Source: Ostreococcus lucimarinus CCE9901 (lineage: Eukaryota; Chlorophyta; Mamiellophyceae; Mamiellales; Bathycoccaceae). From it: DNA of 64,000 bases. The position numbers and the translations under genes are program-made. Position 1 is the stretch's first letter. Each line of letters begins with the position of its first letter. Shown in pieces: positions 44,150-54,278 of the stretch. A model generated the notes under the pieces. The model searched no databases, had not been told where the DNA came from, and worked only from the letters and a program-made list of their open reading frames with translations. The stretch lies in contig NC_009373.1 in the NCBI RefSeq assembly GCF_000092065.1, positions 90,677-154,676 on the forward strand, written 5' to 3'.

Positions 44150-45940
44150 ATGTCCGCTTCATCCCTTTCGACGCCTCGAACGTCGCGCGTTCGCCGTTTC
44201 ACCGCGCGCGATCGCGCGTTTCAACGCCGACGATGCGGCGCGCGCCGCGCGCGCGCGTCGAGCGACGCGGCGACGACGAGAATCGCGCTCGACCGCGTCG
44301 AAAAGGCGAAAGAGACCAAACGCTTGGACCTGAGCGGGCTCGGCTTGCGAGAGATTCCGGGCGAAGCGCGAGAATTGAGCGATTTGATCGAATTGCAGGT
44401 GTCGAATAATTTATTGTACGAAATACCGGGCGATTTGATCGCGAGGTTTGAGAAATTGGAGCGATTGGGATGCGCCGGGAATCGCCTGCGAGCGCTGCCG
44501 CGCGAGGTCGGGGGGTTGAAGTCGTTGCGGGGAATCTGGGCGCACGGGAATTTGTTGAATCGCGTGCCCGAAGAGATTGGCAATTGTGAGAGTTTGCGAA
44601 ATTTAGTGCTCGGGGGCAATCGCCTGCGCGAGCTGCCGAAGACGTTGGGGAACTTGAAGAACTTGGAAGAGCTTTCGGCGCCGGGAAATCAGCTGACGTC
44701 GCTGCCGGATTTGGGATCGATGCCGCTGTTGCGAGAGATTGATTTACACGGGAACGCGATAGAGGCGTTACCGGAAGATATGTCGGGCCTAAAAGCGCTG
44801 GAGACGCTGAGCTTACAAGGGAACAAGCTGAAGACGATTCCCAAGAGCGCCGCGACGCTGCGACGTTTGCGGGCGTTGAATTTAGCCGAAAACGTCGTCG
44901 AACGACTTCCGAGCGAAATATCTGAGATGACGATGTTGACATCGCTTTGGTTGTACTCAAACGCCTTGAAAGAGTTACCGGAGACGATGAAAAAGATGCC
45001 GTCGCTTCGTCAGCTGTGGATCGAGGGCAACCCGGAGATTGCGGTCGACGGCGCGCTCGACGACTTTGTCGCCGCGATGGCGGGTCACAAGACGCTGAAA
45101 ACGCTCGGCGTCGACCAACACCAGATCGCGCGCTCAAAAACGCGCGATGAATTCGTTTCAGAGGCGGAAATCCCCGAAGAGGCCCCGGATGGATACTTCA
45201 AGCTCGTGCGATGGGACTCGGCGAATGGCGACTCGCGCGCGCCCGTACTCATCGTATCGTTTGGAAGCGCCCCGGGCGTGCCCAACTGGGGCGGATTGTT
45301 GAAAAAACTTCAAAAGAACGCGAAAAGTGGGGACACGTACGACGTGCTGTACGTGTGCGACGTCGAGAGATCGTGGTACATGTCCAACGTCATGAGTGTC
45401 GATCAAGACGCCGAGTTTGAGCGATGGTCATCCTATCTGCGAAATGCGTGCGAAAACTACGAGCGCGTGCTGTACATCGGTGATTCTATGGGCGCAAGCG
45501 CGTCGTTGATGTTCGCCGAGCACGCCACGCGCGTGCTAGCTTTTTGCCCGCAAGTCGATTTATACGCTGCGAGCATACGCCCGTCGCGCTCGCAAGCGTG
45601 GTTTCGCCGTTTCAAGCGCGTGCTCACGTCTGGTCTCGAGAAATCCGCCGCGAAAGTGTCTGTCCACACAGGCTCGTGGGATCACGACAAACATCAAGCT
45701 TCGCTGCTACCACAAACCAAGATTGAGCACGTGGTGCATCGCGTGGATTCGCACAGACTCGCTCTAGCGCTCGACGGCGAAGAGAAATTGTTGCCGATCA
45801 TCCAGGGCGCTTTTGAGAGCGAAATCGCGATCGCGCGCGGTGAAGTCGCCGTATCCGCTAGCGGCGATGGCGCGAACGTGGGTAAGTCTCACAGCGCGTT
45901 AGATGCGTTCGCGCCTTGGCAAAGTATAGAACTCAAGTAG
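44150..45940 (+). CDS. Leucine-rich repeat protein fused to an alpha/beta-hydrolase-like domain
   Basis: A 596-residue protein. An Arg-rich leader (1-45) may be a transit peptide. Residues about 55-340 form ten or more LRRs of the plant/Ras-group 23-residue type (for example LRGIWAHGNLLNRVPEEIG, LRNLVLGGNRLRELPKTLG, LETLSLQGNKLKTIPKSA). From about 365 a second domain begins (APVLIVSFGSAPGVPNWGGLL). It holds a nucleophile-elbow-like YIGDSMGASASLMFA near residue 446 and a later VHTGSWDHDKH and VVHRVDSHRLALA, plausible acid and His parts. A protein joining these two domains is unusual. I infer an LRR-regulated esterase or lipase-like enzyme, but the active site is not proven. The start at 44150 avoids an unlikely extension to 44030. 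Confidence 0.78.
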   Translation: MSASSLSTPRTSRVRRFTARDRAFQRRRCGARRARASSDAATTRIALDRVEKAKETKRLDLSGLGLREIPGEARELSDLIELQVSNNLLYEIPGDLIARFEKLERLGCAGNRLRALPREVGGLKSLRGIWAHGNLLNRVPEEIGNCESLRNLVLGGNRLRELPKTLGNLKNLEELSAPGNQLTSLPDLGSMPLLREIDLHGNAIEALPEDMSGLKALETLSLQGNKLKTIPKSAATLRRLRALNLAENVVERLPSEISEMTMLTSLWLYSNALKELPETMKKMPSLRQLWIEGNPEIAVDGALDDFVAAMAGHKTLKTLGVDQHQIARSKTRDEFVSEAEIPEEAPDGYFKLVRWDSANGDSRAPVLIVSFGSAPGVPNWGGLLKKLQKNAKSGDTYDVLYVCDVERSWYMSNVMSVDQDAEFERWSSYLRNACENYERVLYIGDSMGASASLMFAEHATRVLAFCPQVDLYAASIRPSRSQAWFRRFKRVLTSGLEKSAAKVSVHTGSWDHDKHQASLLPQTKIEHVVHRVDSHRLALALDGEEKLLPIIQGAFESEIAIARGEVAVSASGDGANVGKSHSALDAFAPWQSIELK

Positions 45941-46060
45941 AATTCGTTGTCGGCGGCGTTTGTTTGTTCGCGCGGGGTAAAAGTTCGTCGCGTCGCGCGT
46001 TTCGCGCCGAATTTCTCATCTCTAATATCATGTACATCATTTCTACGCGTCTACTATTTT

Positions 46061-46617
46061 TCACGATTTTTTCAAAGCCTTGGCGATGGCGAACGCGAGG
46101 GTCGGCGGGGCGAGCTCGGACGCCGTCTCGCCGTGCGCGTTTCGAAGCGTGGCATCCGCGCCGTGTCGTAACAGCGCATCCACCGCGTGCTTGCGATTGA
46201 ACAAGCACGCCAAGTGTAACAACGTCATCCCAGAATTATCCTTCGCGTTTACATCCACGCCATGTTCGTCGAGAAGACGCTCGAGCCCGATCGCGTCGTT
46301 CGCCTTGATGGCTTCGCGCGCGCCCGCGCTCGAGGCGTCGTACGACGCCAAACCGTCGTTCCCGTTCGCGACACCACCATTCGTCGTGAGAAGCGTCGCA
46401 CGATTCAACATAAACGACGACGTGGCCATCGGCGTCGTTTGCATCGTCGTCGTTCGCGTCGTCGTCTCTCGCATCTCCTCCTCTTCGAACGCGCTCCCGC
46501 TCGAATCGTCCCTCCGCGCCTCCCCTTCCCCTCGTTCGCCCAGCGCGTCGCTCGTCCCGTGCACGCGCATCGTCGATCGCAGTAAACTCTCCAAACCACC
46601 ACCACGCCTCGGAATCG

Positions 46618-46648
<31 letters not shown>

Positions 46649-47191
46649 CTCACCCGCGCTCGCGCCGTTGTCTCGTTCGCCGTCCGTCCTCGAGCCTTCG
46701 ACCCCTCCCGCGTCACCTCTCACCCCCAGCGTCGCCCGTTCCCGCGCCCCTCCCGTTCCCGCGCTCGTAAAAAATTCCACGACCTCATCGCACGCGCGCA
46801 ATTCCCGATCGCGTCCCACGGCGTCGAGTATGAACTGAAATCCTTCCCTGCGCGTCTCGCGCACCGCCGGCGTTCGCACCAGCGCCTTCTTCGGCATCGT
46901 CGGCAATCGCGCCTCGTGCCTTCCTCGCGCCGTCAGCGCGCGATGCAGCGCTTCGAACGCGCTGTACCGCTTGTGCGCGCGAAACGTCACCGCCTCGCGC
47001 GTCGTCGTCCGGTCGTCGTCGCAATCTTTCTCGTTCCCATCGTCGTCATCGGTTTTCGCGCGCGCGCGCGCGATGGCGACGTACCGAGGCACGTCCGTGA
47101 CGAGCGCGACCTCGTAGTACTCCGTCGTCGTCGGCGCGCCCGTGTCGCGATCGACGAGCGGCGCGCCGTCGCCGACGACGACGCGAAACAT
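46061..47191 (-). CDS. PX-domain protein with C-terminal ankyrin repeats
   Basis: A 376-residue protein. The PX phosphoinositide-binding domain (1-125) starts at once (YYEVALVTDVPRY; FRAHKRYSAFEALHRAL; ARLPTMPKKALV; RREGFQFILDAV) and ends with VVEFFTSAG. It includes a disordered acidic insertion. A disordered linker of about 120 residues with an Asp8 run follows. Two to three ankyrin repeats (AIGLERLLDEHGVDVNAKDNSG, TLLHLACLFNRKHAVDALL, HGADATLRNAHGETA) end the protein. PX domains usually recruit proteins to PI3P on endosomes. This combination recalls sorting-nexin-like adaptors. Its ATG (47189-47191) overlaps a possible ATG of the divergent mutase gene. Confidence 0.85.
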
Positions 47192-47273
47192 GTCGCGATG
47201 TGACGACGCCGGTCGCGACGCGACGCCCGCGCGTCACTCCTCGACGTCGCGCGCGTCTCGAGCGCGCGACCGC

Positions 47274-48713
47274 ATGCCGCGCGGACCGCGCGCGAGCGCG
47301 AGCGGCGCCGTCGGACGCGCGGACGCGCCGTACGACGCGCTGAATCGCGTGCGCGAGAGCGGCGAGGGCGTCGATGAAATTCATCGACGTTGGCGCGCCG
47401 CGCACGCGTCTGGAGACGCGCCCGAGATCGAATTCGCGCGCGGGAGCGAGGGATTACTGCCGGAGTACGACGTCATCGTCGTCGGCGCGGGACTGAGCGG
47501 ATGCACGATCGCCGAGCGGTGCTCGAGGGCGCTGGGGATGAAGGTGTTGACGCTCGAGCGGCGCGCGCACGCGGGGGGGAATTGCTACGATTACGTCGAC
47601 GCGCGGAGCGGGATACGATGCTCGAAGTACGGCGCGCATTTGTTTCACACGAAACACGCGCGCGTGTGGGAATACGTGACGCGGTTCAGTGAGTGGGTGC
47701 CTTTCGATCATCGCGTGCTCGGTCGGGTGACGCGGACGAGCGCGAGCGAGGAGGGGAAGCGAGCGCGCGTGCTCGTGCCCATACCGCCGACGCGAGCGAC
47801 GGTGAACGCGCTGTTCGATGATGCAGACGTGCGGAGCGATGAAGATATGGAGGCGTGGTACGAACGGGAGAGGATTCATCCCGAGGGCGGGCGGGCGCCG
47901 GCGAACGGCGAGGAGGCGGCGCTGTCGCGCGTCGGACCGCGGTTGTATGAGGCGATATTTAAGCATTACACGAAGAAACAGTGGGATAAGTACCCCGAAG
48001 AGTTAGACGCGAGCGTGTTGATGCGGTTGCCGTGTCGAACGAGCGCGGACGATCGGTACTTTAACGACCCGTGGCAGGCGTTGCCGAGACGCGGGTACAC
48101 GAGAATTTTTGAAAACATGCTTCACGGGGACGAGAACATCACCGTTCGGCTGAATTGCGATTATTTCGCGATGAAGCGGGATGGAACTCTTCCCAAACAC
48201 AAATTTTTAGTGTACACGGGACAGATTGACTCGTACTACGCCGCGCTTGGTATGCCAAAGTTGGAGTACCGCTCGTTGCGCTTTGAGGAAGAGTACGTCG
48301 AGGGCGTTAAAGACGAAGACGCCGACGATGCCGATGCCGACGACGACAGCGGCTTGTTTTTCCAAGAGGCGATGGTGGTGAATTATCCTGGCCCTGACGT
48401 TCCGTTCACGCGTATCGTCGAGTATAAACACATGCCGAACCAACCCGAAGGTAGACATCGCGAACCGGGCACGCTCGTCGCCCGCGAGTACTCGAGCGCG
48501 ACGGGCGAGCCGTATTACCCCGTCCCCAACCCCGAAAACCGCGCACTGTACGAAAAATACGCGGAATTAGCGAAACATGAACCTGGGGTCGCCTTCGTCG
48601 GTCGTTTGGCGAGTTACAAGTACTTCAACATGGACGAAGCCGTGTTAAACGCGCTCGAAATGTTTGACAACTTGCGAGACACCGGCGCGTTGGTCGTCAA
48701 GGAAAAATCTTGA
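47274..48713 (+). CDS. GLF: UDP-galactopyranose mutase
   Basis: A 479-residue flavoenzyme that converts UDP-galactopyranose to UDP-galactofuranose, the precursor of galactofuranose-containing glycans. The Rossmann motif VIVVGAGLSGCTIAERCSR, LERRAHAGGNCYDY, the KYGAHLFHTKHARVWEYV segment, YTKKQWDKYPEEL, and the late DFDEAVLN-like FNMDEAVLNALEMF are all typical; an acidic insertion interrupts the C-terminal half. There is a leader of about 60 residues, perhaps targeting. I selected ATG 47274 over the in-frame ATG 47190 because the latter overlaps the start of the PX gene. Green algae and fungi have this gene while land plants and animals lack it. Confidence 0.92.
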   Translation: MPRGPRASASGAVGRADAPYDALNRVRESGEGVDEIHRRWRAAHASGDAPEIEFARGSEGLLPEYDVIVVGAGLSGCTIAERCSRALGMKVLTLERRAHAGGNCYDYVDARSGIRCSKYGAHLFHTKHARVWEYVTRFSEWVPFDHRVLGRVTRTSASEEGKRARVLVPIPPTRATVNALFDDADVRSDEDMEAWYERERIHPEGGRAPANGEEAALSRVGPRLYEAIFKHYTKKQWDKYPEELDASVLMRLPCRTSADDRYFNDPWQALPRRGYTRIFENMLHGDENITVRLNCDYFAMKRDGTLPKHKFLVYTGQIDSYYAALGMPKLEYRSLRFEEEYVEGVKDEDADDADADDDSGLFFQEAMVVNYPGPDVPFTRIVEYKHMPNQPEGRHREPGTLVAREYSSATGEPYYPVPNPENRALYEKYAELAKHEPGVAFVGRLASYKYFNMDEAVLNALEMFDNLRDTGALVVKEKS

Positions 48714-48944
48714 TCAATTCGCGTGGTCGTGTTTTTGGGTCTCCGTCGCGTCGAACGAGTTCTACACGTTGTTTCTGTGGATGTCAAATTTTTCTAGAAT
48801 TTTTACCGTCACTCGACCGTCGATTCGACCGCGCGATGCACAGGTCGATATCCGCCGCGCGCGGCTTGGCGCCGCGACCATCAGCGAGCCGCATTCGCAC
48901 GCGCGCGCGCTACCGCAAGAGGCGTGAACCGCCGTGCGATCGAC

Positions 48945-49796
48945 ATGGGTGTATCAAACACCGCCGTGTGCGCGTTCGGCGTGCAATTCTTCGGCTATAT
49001 CGCGCTGTCGACGGCGCTAGAGCTCTGGTTTTACGTCGACTGGAGCGGCAAACGCGACTCGAGCGCGACGCATTCGCGCAAAATACAGCGCCACAAACGC
49101 GCGTGCGGCACCGTTCGCGCGCACAAAAGTGACCCATGGGGGCTTCCATTGTATCAGCTGCTGTGCGCGAGAAAACCGAGGCCGGATGGGCGAGACGAGT
49201 GTTTTGAGCATCATCGATTGTTCGCGTCTGTGAATTTGCTGACTTCGGCGACGTTTGCGGGCGTCGTCGGCGAGACGGTGAATCGCGGGGCGCCGTACAC
49301 TTCCCTATACGGCGGCTCGGCGTTTGATTTGAATTGTGGAATTTTAGCGTGCGTCTGGGCTTTCGTGAAAGCGGTGGCGTGGCAGAGCGTCGCCGAGTAC
49401 GCGTGGCATCGAGCGATGCACTCGCGGTTCGCCTACGCGAGATGGCACAAGGCGCACCACGCGTACGCGAGCCCGTGCGTGTGGTGCGATTTGTGCATAC
49501 ACCCACTCGAGGCGTTGGGGTATTATGTGATATTGTACAGCCCGGCGTTCGTGATACCGATGCCGAAGGCGAGCTTTTTGGCGTACATTTGCGTCATGGG
49601 CGTGGCGGGAGTCTTAGATCACAGCGGCGTCGACGTCGCCGTGCGCGCGAGAGGGTGCGGCGTCGCCGTGTACGACACTAAGTTTCACGACTTGCACCAC
49701 GCGCGGTTCAACGTCAACTACGCGTTTCCGTTTGATTTCATCGATCGCGCGTGCGGGACGTACGCCGAAATCAAACGCGACGCGCGCGCCGGGTAG
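48945..49796 (+). CDS. Fatty acid hydroxylase / sterol desaturase superfamily protein
   Basis: A 283-residue membrane protein. The histidine-box set of the di-iron superfamily is present: HRAMH, HKAHH and HDLHH, with a final NYAFPFDFIDRACGTY. Hydrophobic segments lie at about 8-30 (CAFGVQFFGYIALSTALELWFYV), 85-105, 135-160 and 195-225, consistent with an ER or plastid-envelope enzyme. The superfamily includes sterol C4/C5 oxidases, fatty acid 2-hydroxylases and carotene beta-hydroxylases; the close subgroup cannot be told by eye. The frame upstream opens with GTG, so ATG 48945 is chosen. Confidence 0.85.
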   Translation: MGVSNTAVCAFGVQFFGYIALSTALELWFYVDWSGKRDSSATHSRKIQRHKRACGTVRAHKSDPWGLPLYQLLCARKPRPDGRDECFEHHRLFASVNLLTSATFAGVVGETVNRGAPYTSLYGGSAFDLNCGILACVWAFVKAVAWQSVAEYAWHRAMHSRFAYARWHKAHHAYASPCVWCDLCIHPLEALGYYVILYSPAFVIPMPKASFLAYICVMGVAGVLDHSGVDVAVRARGCGVAVYDTKFHDLHHARFNVNYAFPFDFIDRACGTYAEIKRDARAG

Positions 49797-50040
49797 GATT
49801 GTCGTGGATTAAATTAAAAGCACGATTAGGATTAGGACGACCCATTAGGATGTTTCATTAAGAGCGCGATCGGGACGATCGATCGATCGGTCGAGCGACG
49901 TCGTCGCGTTCGACGACGACGCGTCTCGCGTCTGCTCCGCGCCGCGTTCGCGCCGCGTGGTCGTTTCACACACGGCCCGACGCCGCGATGGATGTGCGAT
50001 CGCGCGTCCGCGGCGTCGCCATCGACGCGCGCGTTTCGCG

Positions 50041-51951
50041 ATGGCGACGCTCGCGGCGCGCACCGACGGCACGCCGGACGCGCGCGAGGTGTGGCGACGC
50101 GCGCGCGATGACGAGCGCGCGACGCGCGCGCGCGAGGACGCGATGCGAGACGAGGTGCGACGACGACGACGGATTCGACGACGGATTCGGATTCGACGAC
50201 GGATTCGACTGGACCCGACTGACGACGAGGGCCGATCGCAGGCGAACGCGATGCGAGCGACGATCAAGGAGCTGCGCGACGAACGCGCCGCGCTGTTGGC
50301 GCGCGAGGAGCGCGTGACGCACATGGTGGACGTCGCCGATCGAGAGTACCGCGCGGAGAGGAAACGGTTCGAGAGCGCGCTCGCGGAGACGCGAGACGAG
50401 GTGAAGGCGCTGCGAGCGAAAGCGGCGAGCGAGGCGAACGAACGCGAACGGGATCGCGCGCGGCGCGGCGCGATGGAGCGCGAGAGCGCGGACGCGCGCG
50501 AGGTCGAAGCGGCGCTGTCGAGACGGAGGGACGCGCTCGAACGCGAGGTGGAGGCGCTCAAGGAAACGAATCGCGAGCTTCGTAAGGAAGCGGTGCGCGC
50601 GAAAACCACGGGGCAACGCGCGGAGTGGCTCGAAGGCGAGGCGGAGCAAACGCGCGCGAGATTGAGCGCGAGCGAGGCGACGGTGAAGCAACTCAGGGCG
50701 GATTTACAATTTGAAAAGTCAAACGCGACAAAGTTTGAGAGCAAGCTCATCGCCGTCGTCAAGGAAAAAGAAGCATTGGAAAAGGCTCACCAGGCCAAGG
50801 ACGCAAAGATCGAGCAGCTGCAGAATCGCGTGGACGAGCAGGTGAAGAAACTAGGCGCGGCGTCGAGCGAACTTCAATCGCTCGCGGCAACGAAGCGCAA
50901 GGACGCCGACTTGAGCGCGCGCGAACACGAATTAAAGGTGAGCTACGCCGCGCTGAAAGCGCGAGAGGCGTCGTGCGCGAGTCGTGAGAAGGCGTTGGCG
51001 TTGAAGAAGGATGTCGGCGCGCGAACCGAGGCGTCGGCGGCACTGCCGTCGGCGTCGATGACGCCGACTCTGGCGACTACGCCGGCGTCGACGTCCAAGC
51101 CGCCCATCTCCAGATTTGCCGATATCGCGCGACGATACGTGTTCACGCCCGGTTTGAACCCGCGCGCGAACGACACACCGACGAAGACGACGCCACTGAG
51201 CGCAAAGTCCAAGCAGCTCTTCGCCGCGGTGGTGGACAAGGCGCAAAGCGCGGCCAAGGCGAGCGCGAGCAAGGCGGAGCGGGCCAAGACGGCGACCGCG
51301 GTCGGGATGTTCAACGCGCTTCAATCCGTGGTGGGGTTCAAGGACGGCACCGCGTCCACGTCTGAGCCGAAGAAGATCGCCGCACCCGCGCTGACGCCGT
51401 CTAAGAAGACTTTAGAGACGCACTTTCCGTCGTCACCGACGAAACCGACGCCCGCGAACGAGAAACCGGCCGAGGAAAAGGCGTCGGAGAAGAAATTTTC
51501 GTTGGAAGAATCCGAGCGTCCATCGACGCGTCGATCCCGACGCGCGGCGCCGACCGCGACCGAGACGGAGGACGCGCCGAAACCGAAGAAGGCGCCGGCG
51601 AAGAAGAAGGCGAAGGCGGCGGAACCGGCGACGGAACCGGCGACGGAACCGACGACGCGAAAGCGCGGTCGAACCGCGAAGAAACCGTCGACGTCCGAAC
51701 CCGAGCGCGAGGCCGATGCGGACGACGAACCGGAGGTGAAGTGCGGACGCGGCCGTCCGCGCAAAACCGTCGCGGAGGACGACGTGAACGCGCCCAAGCC
51801 CGCCTCGCGACCGCGAGGTCGACCGAAGAAGTCCGAAGCGGCGTCGACGGCGAAAGCCGACCCGCTCAAGCACTTGCAAGATTTCTTAAGTTCAGGCCCG
51901 AAGGAAGCGGCGCCGACGACGCGTCGATCAACGCGAAGTCGCCGCGCGTGA
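50041..51951 (+). CDS. Coiled-coil protein with AT-hook-like motifs
   Basis: A 636-residue protein. Residues about 60-320 form a long coiled coil (RATIKELRDERAALLAREER, KIEQLQNRVDEQVKKLGAA). The middle is Ser/Thr/Pro-rich with FADIARRYVFTPGL. The C-terminal 150 residues are basic and disordered, containing AT-hook-type GRGRPRK and RPRGRPKK cores and several KKPAKKK-like stretches. This points to chromatin or chromosome association, perhaps structural maintenance. No conserved family is recognised. The Arg-rich segment RRRRRIRRRIRIRRRIR near residue 40 is encoded by a GATTCGACGACG repeat. Confidence 0.78.
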   Translation: MATLAARTDGTPDAREVWRRARDDERATRAREDAMRDEVRRRRRIRRRIRIRRRIRLDPTDDEGRSQANAMRATIKELRDERAALLAREERVTHMVDVADREYRAERKRFESALAETRDEVKALRAKAASEANERERDRARRGAMERESADAREVEAALSRRRDALEREVEALKETNRELRKEAVRAKTTGQRAEWLEGEAEQTRARLSASEATVKQLRADLQFEKSNATKFESKLIAVVKEKEALEKAHQAKDAKIEQLQNRVDEQVKKLGAASSELQSLAATKRKDADLSAREHELKVSYAALKAREASCASREKALALKKDVGARTEASAALPSASMTPTLATTPASTSKPPISRFADIARRYVFTPGLNPRANDTPTKTTPLSAKSKQLFAAVVDKAQSAAKASASKAERAKTATAVGMFNALQSVVGFKDGTASTSEPKKIAAPALTPSKKTLETHFPSSPTKPTPANEKPAEEKASEKKFSLEESERPSTRRSRRAAPTATETEDAPKPKKAPAKKKAKAAEPATEPATEPTTRKRGRTAKKPSTSEPEREADADDEPEVKCGRGRPRKTVAEDDVNAPKPASRPRGRPKKSEAASTAKADPLKHLQDFLSSGPKEAAPTTRRSTRSRRA

Positions 51952-52093
51952 GCGCGTTCGGACGACTGAAGAATAGAGATTTGATGAAATAATACACGAC
52001 GCGCGTTTTAGCACACGAATCTCGTCCATCTCGTCCATCGTAACAACTTACAACAACGCGCGATGATCGACGTCTACGCGGTTCGATCTCCTA

Positions 52094-54148
52094 CTAAAAC
52101 GTTTTCTTTTGCTTTGGAAACTTGCTCGGCCACGACCCGTTGGGCTGCGATTTCGCCGCCGACCGAGAGGGCTTGACGTCCAACGCCGCCTCCAACGCGT
52201 CCGCGAGCGTGTTGCACCGCACGAGTTCGATGCCAGTCTTTTTACCCATCTCTGGCGAGCTTCCAGCCTCGGGCAAGAGCACGCGCTTGAACCCCATCGT
52301 CGCCGCCTCGGCGATGCGACGCTCGGCTTGCATCACCGGTCGCAACTCGCCGCCCAAGCCGACTTCGCCGAAGAAGCACATATCTGGCGGAAGCGGTTTC
52401 TCGACGAAACTACTCGCGATCGCCAGCGCGACGGCGACATCCGTGGATGGATCTTCGAGCTTCATACCACCCACGATGTTGATGAAGACGTCGTGCTTTT
52501 GCAGGCGTCGACCGAGGACGAATTTCGCGAGCACGGCGAGCAAGAGTTGCATGCGTTCGAATCGCAGACCGACGGCGGTGCGAATCGGCGGCGCGCTCAT
52601 TCCACCACCTTCGCCCGCATCCGCGCGCTCGTTCGTGAGCGCTTGGACTTCGAGCATGAACGGTCGCGAGCCTTGCACCGTCACCGTCGGCGCCGCGGAG
52701 ACGTCTGGGCTCAAGATGCGTTCGCCGAGGAAGAGCGCCGACGGCGACGCCACAGGTTTCATGCCCCCGTCGCTCATTTGAAACACCCCGACTTCGTCCG
52801 TGGAGCCGTAGCGATTCTTGTGCCCGCGCAAGATGCGCACGGCTCGATCGGCGTCGCCCTCCAAGTAAAGCACGACGTCGACGATGTGCTCCAACACGCG
52901 CGGACCCGCTATGTCGCCGGATTTCGTGACGTGACCGATGATGAACACCGGCATCCCCGTCGTTTTCGCCGCGTGCAACAGCGCGGTGGCGCACTCGCGC
53001 ACCTGAGACACGCTTCCCGGGCTTCCCGTGGCGTCTTCCAAGAACACGGTTTGAATGGAATCCACCACGAGCGCCGCGGGCTTGAGCGTCGACACCGCCT
53101 CGAGAATATTTTCCAGGCGCGTTGCGCTGTATAAATAAATCCCGTTCGGATCAATCCCCATGCGCTCGGCGCGTCCGGCGACTTGCTCCACGGACTCTTC
53201 GCCAGACGCGTAAAGCACGCCTCCCGCGGCGATCGATTCGTTCGCGCCGTCTTCTTCGCCCTCTCGTTCCTCGCCTCGCGCGCCCAGAAGTCCCGCGAGC
53301 TGTAACAAAATCGTCGACTTCCCCACCCCCGGATCGCCACCGACGAGAATCATCCCGCCCGGAACCACTCCCCCGCCTAACACCCGCTCGATCTCCTTCC
53401 CCAATTCCTCTCTCAACCGCATCCTCGGCATCGTTTGCCTCTCCCCGTTCGCTCGCGGCCTCAGCACGTCCCCGAGCGCTCGCGGCGCGCTCGTCTCCGC
53501 GACCCACCCGAGCGCTCGCGCGCCGTCGCTCGCGCGTCCTCGCCCGTTCGCGTTCCCGCGCGTCGTCGCGTTCTCCGCCATCCGCGCCACCGCTCGCGCG
53601 CCCGCCCCGCCGCCCGCGCTCGCCTTCCCCGCGCCGCCTCCCGAGGTCGGCGCCAGCGCGATCGCCTTCATCGTGTCCCAGCTCTTGCACGCCGGGCACT
53701 GTCCCAGCCACTGCCGCGAGTCCTCGCCGCACTCGGCGCACACGTACGCCGTCTTCGTCTGCGACCCCGCGCCGCGAGATCCGGATCCGGCGCGCGCGAC
53801 GACGCCGCGTCGCGTCGTCGTCGCGAATCCACTCGCGGTCGACGTCGTCGACGCGCGCGCGCCGGTGCCGTGATTCGAGCGCGGATTCGCGCCGCGATTT
53901 CGATGCCGTCGACCGCGCCGATCGCGCGTCGTCGTCGAGGGCGTCGCGCGCGGCGAGGTCGTCGAGATCGTCGTCGCGAATCGGCGCATCGTCGTCGCGA
54001 ACGCGCGCGCGGTGACGGTCGTCGAGCGCGCCTCGAGCGCGACGCGCGCGAGCAGGGACGCCGCGGCGCGACCGCGCATGCGACGCGGCGCGACGTGACG
54101 ACGCGACGCGCGCCAGAACGCGTTCGAACGCGCGAATCGATCGGTCAT
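52094..54148 (-). CDS. radA: DNA repair protein RadA/Sms, organellar
   Basis: A 684-residue RadA. A transit-like leader of about 125 residues is followed by the four-Cys zinc motif (CAECGEDSRQWLGQCPACKSW), the RecA-type ATPase core (Walker A GGDPGVGKSTILLQLAG; ALVVDSIQTVFLE), the RadA-specific KNRYGSTDEVGVF motif, and the Lon-like C-terminal domain (LEDPSTDVAVALAIASSF; GEVGLGGELRPVMQAERR). RadA is a ring helicase that promotes branch migration during recombination, and plant homologues act in chloroplasts and mitochondria. The first in-frame ATG is 54148; the 54157 start is GTG. Disordered Ala/Gly/Arg sequence sits between the zinc motif and the ATPase. Confidence 0.95.
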   Translation of the reverse strand: MTDRFARSNAFWRASRRHVAPRRMRGRAAASLLARVALEARSTTVTARAFATTMRRFATTISTTSPRATPSTTTRDRRGRRHRNRGANPRSNHGTGARASTTSTASGFATTTRRGVVARAGSGSRGAGSQTKTAYVCAECGEDSRQWLGQCPACKSWDTMKAIALAPTSGGGAGKASAGGGAGARAVARMAENATTRGNANGRGRASDGARALGWVAETSAPRALGDVLRPRANGERQTMPRMRLREELGKEIERVLGGGVVPGGMILVGGDPGVGKSTILLQLAGLLGARGEEREGEEDGANESIAAGGVLYASGEESVEQVAGRAERMGIDPNGIYLYSATRLENILEAVSTLKPAALVVDSIQTVFLEDATGSPGSVSQVRECATALLHAAKTTGMPVFIIGHVTKSGDIAGPRVLEHIVDVVLYLEGDADRAVRILRGHKNRYGSTDEVGVFQMSDGGMKPVASPSALFLGERILSPDVSAAPTVTVQGSRPFMLEVQALTNERADAGEGGGMSAPPIRTAVGLRFERMQLLLAVLAKFVLGRRLQKHDVFINIVGGMKLEDPSTDVAVALAIASSFVEKPLPPDMCFFGEVGLGGELRPVMQAERRIAEAATMGFKRVLLPEAGSSPEMGKKTGIELVRCNTLADALEAALDVKPSRSAAKSQPNGSWPSKFPKQKKTF

Positions 54149-54278
54149 TCGCGTCACTCATCTCCACTCGAATGCGTCACCCGAACGCGCATTTAAGGCA
54201 CGTGATGGACCGACGGCGCGGAGCGACGCGGAGCGAAGAATGCACGCGACGCGGTGACGTGGAATGATTTCAGAATCG

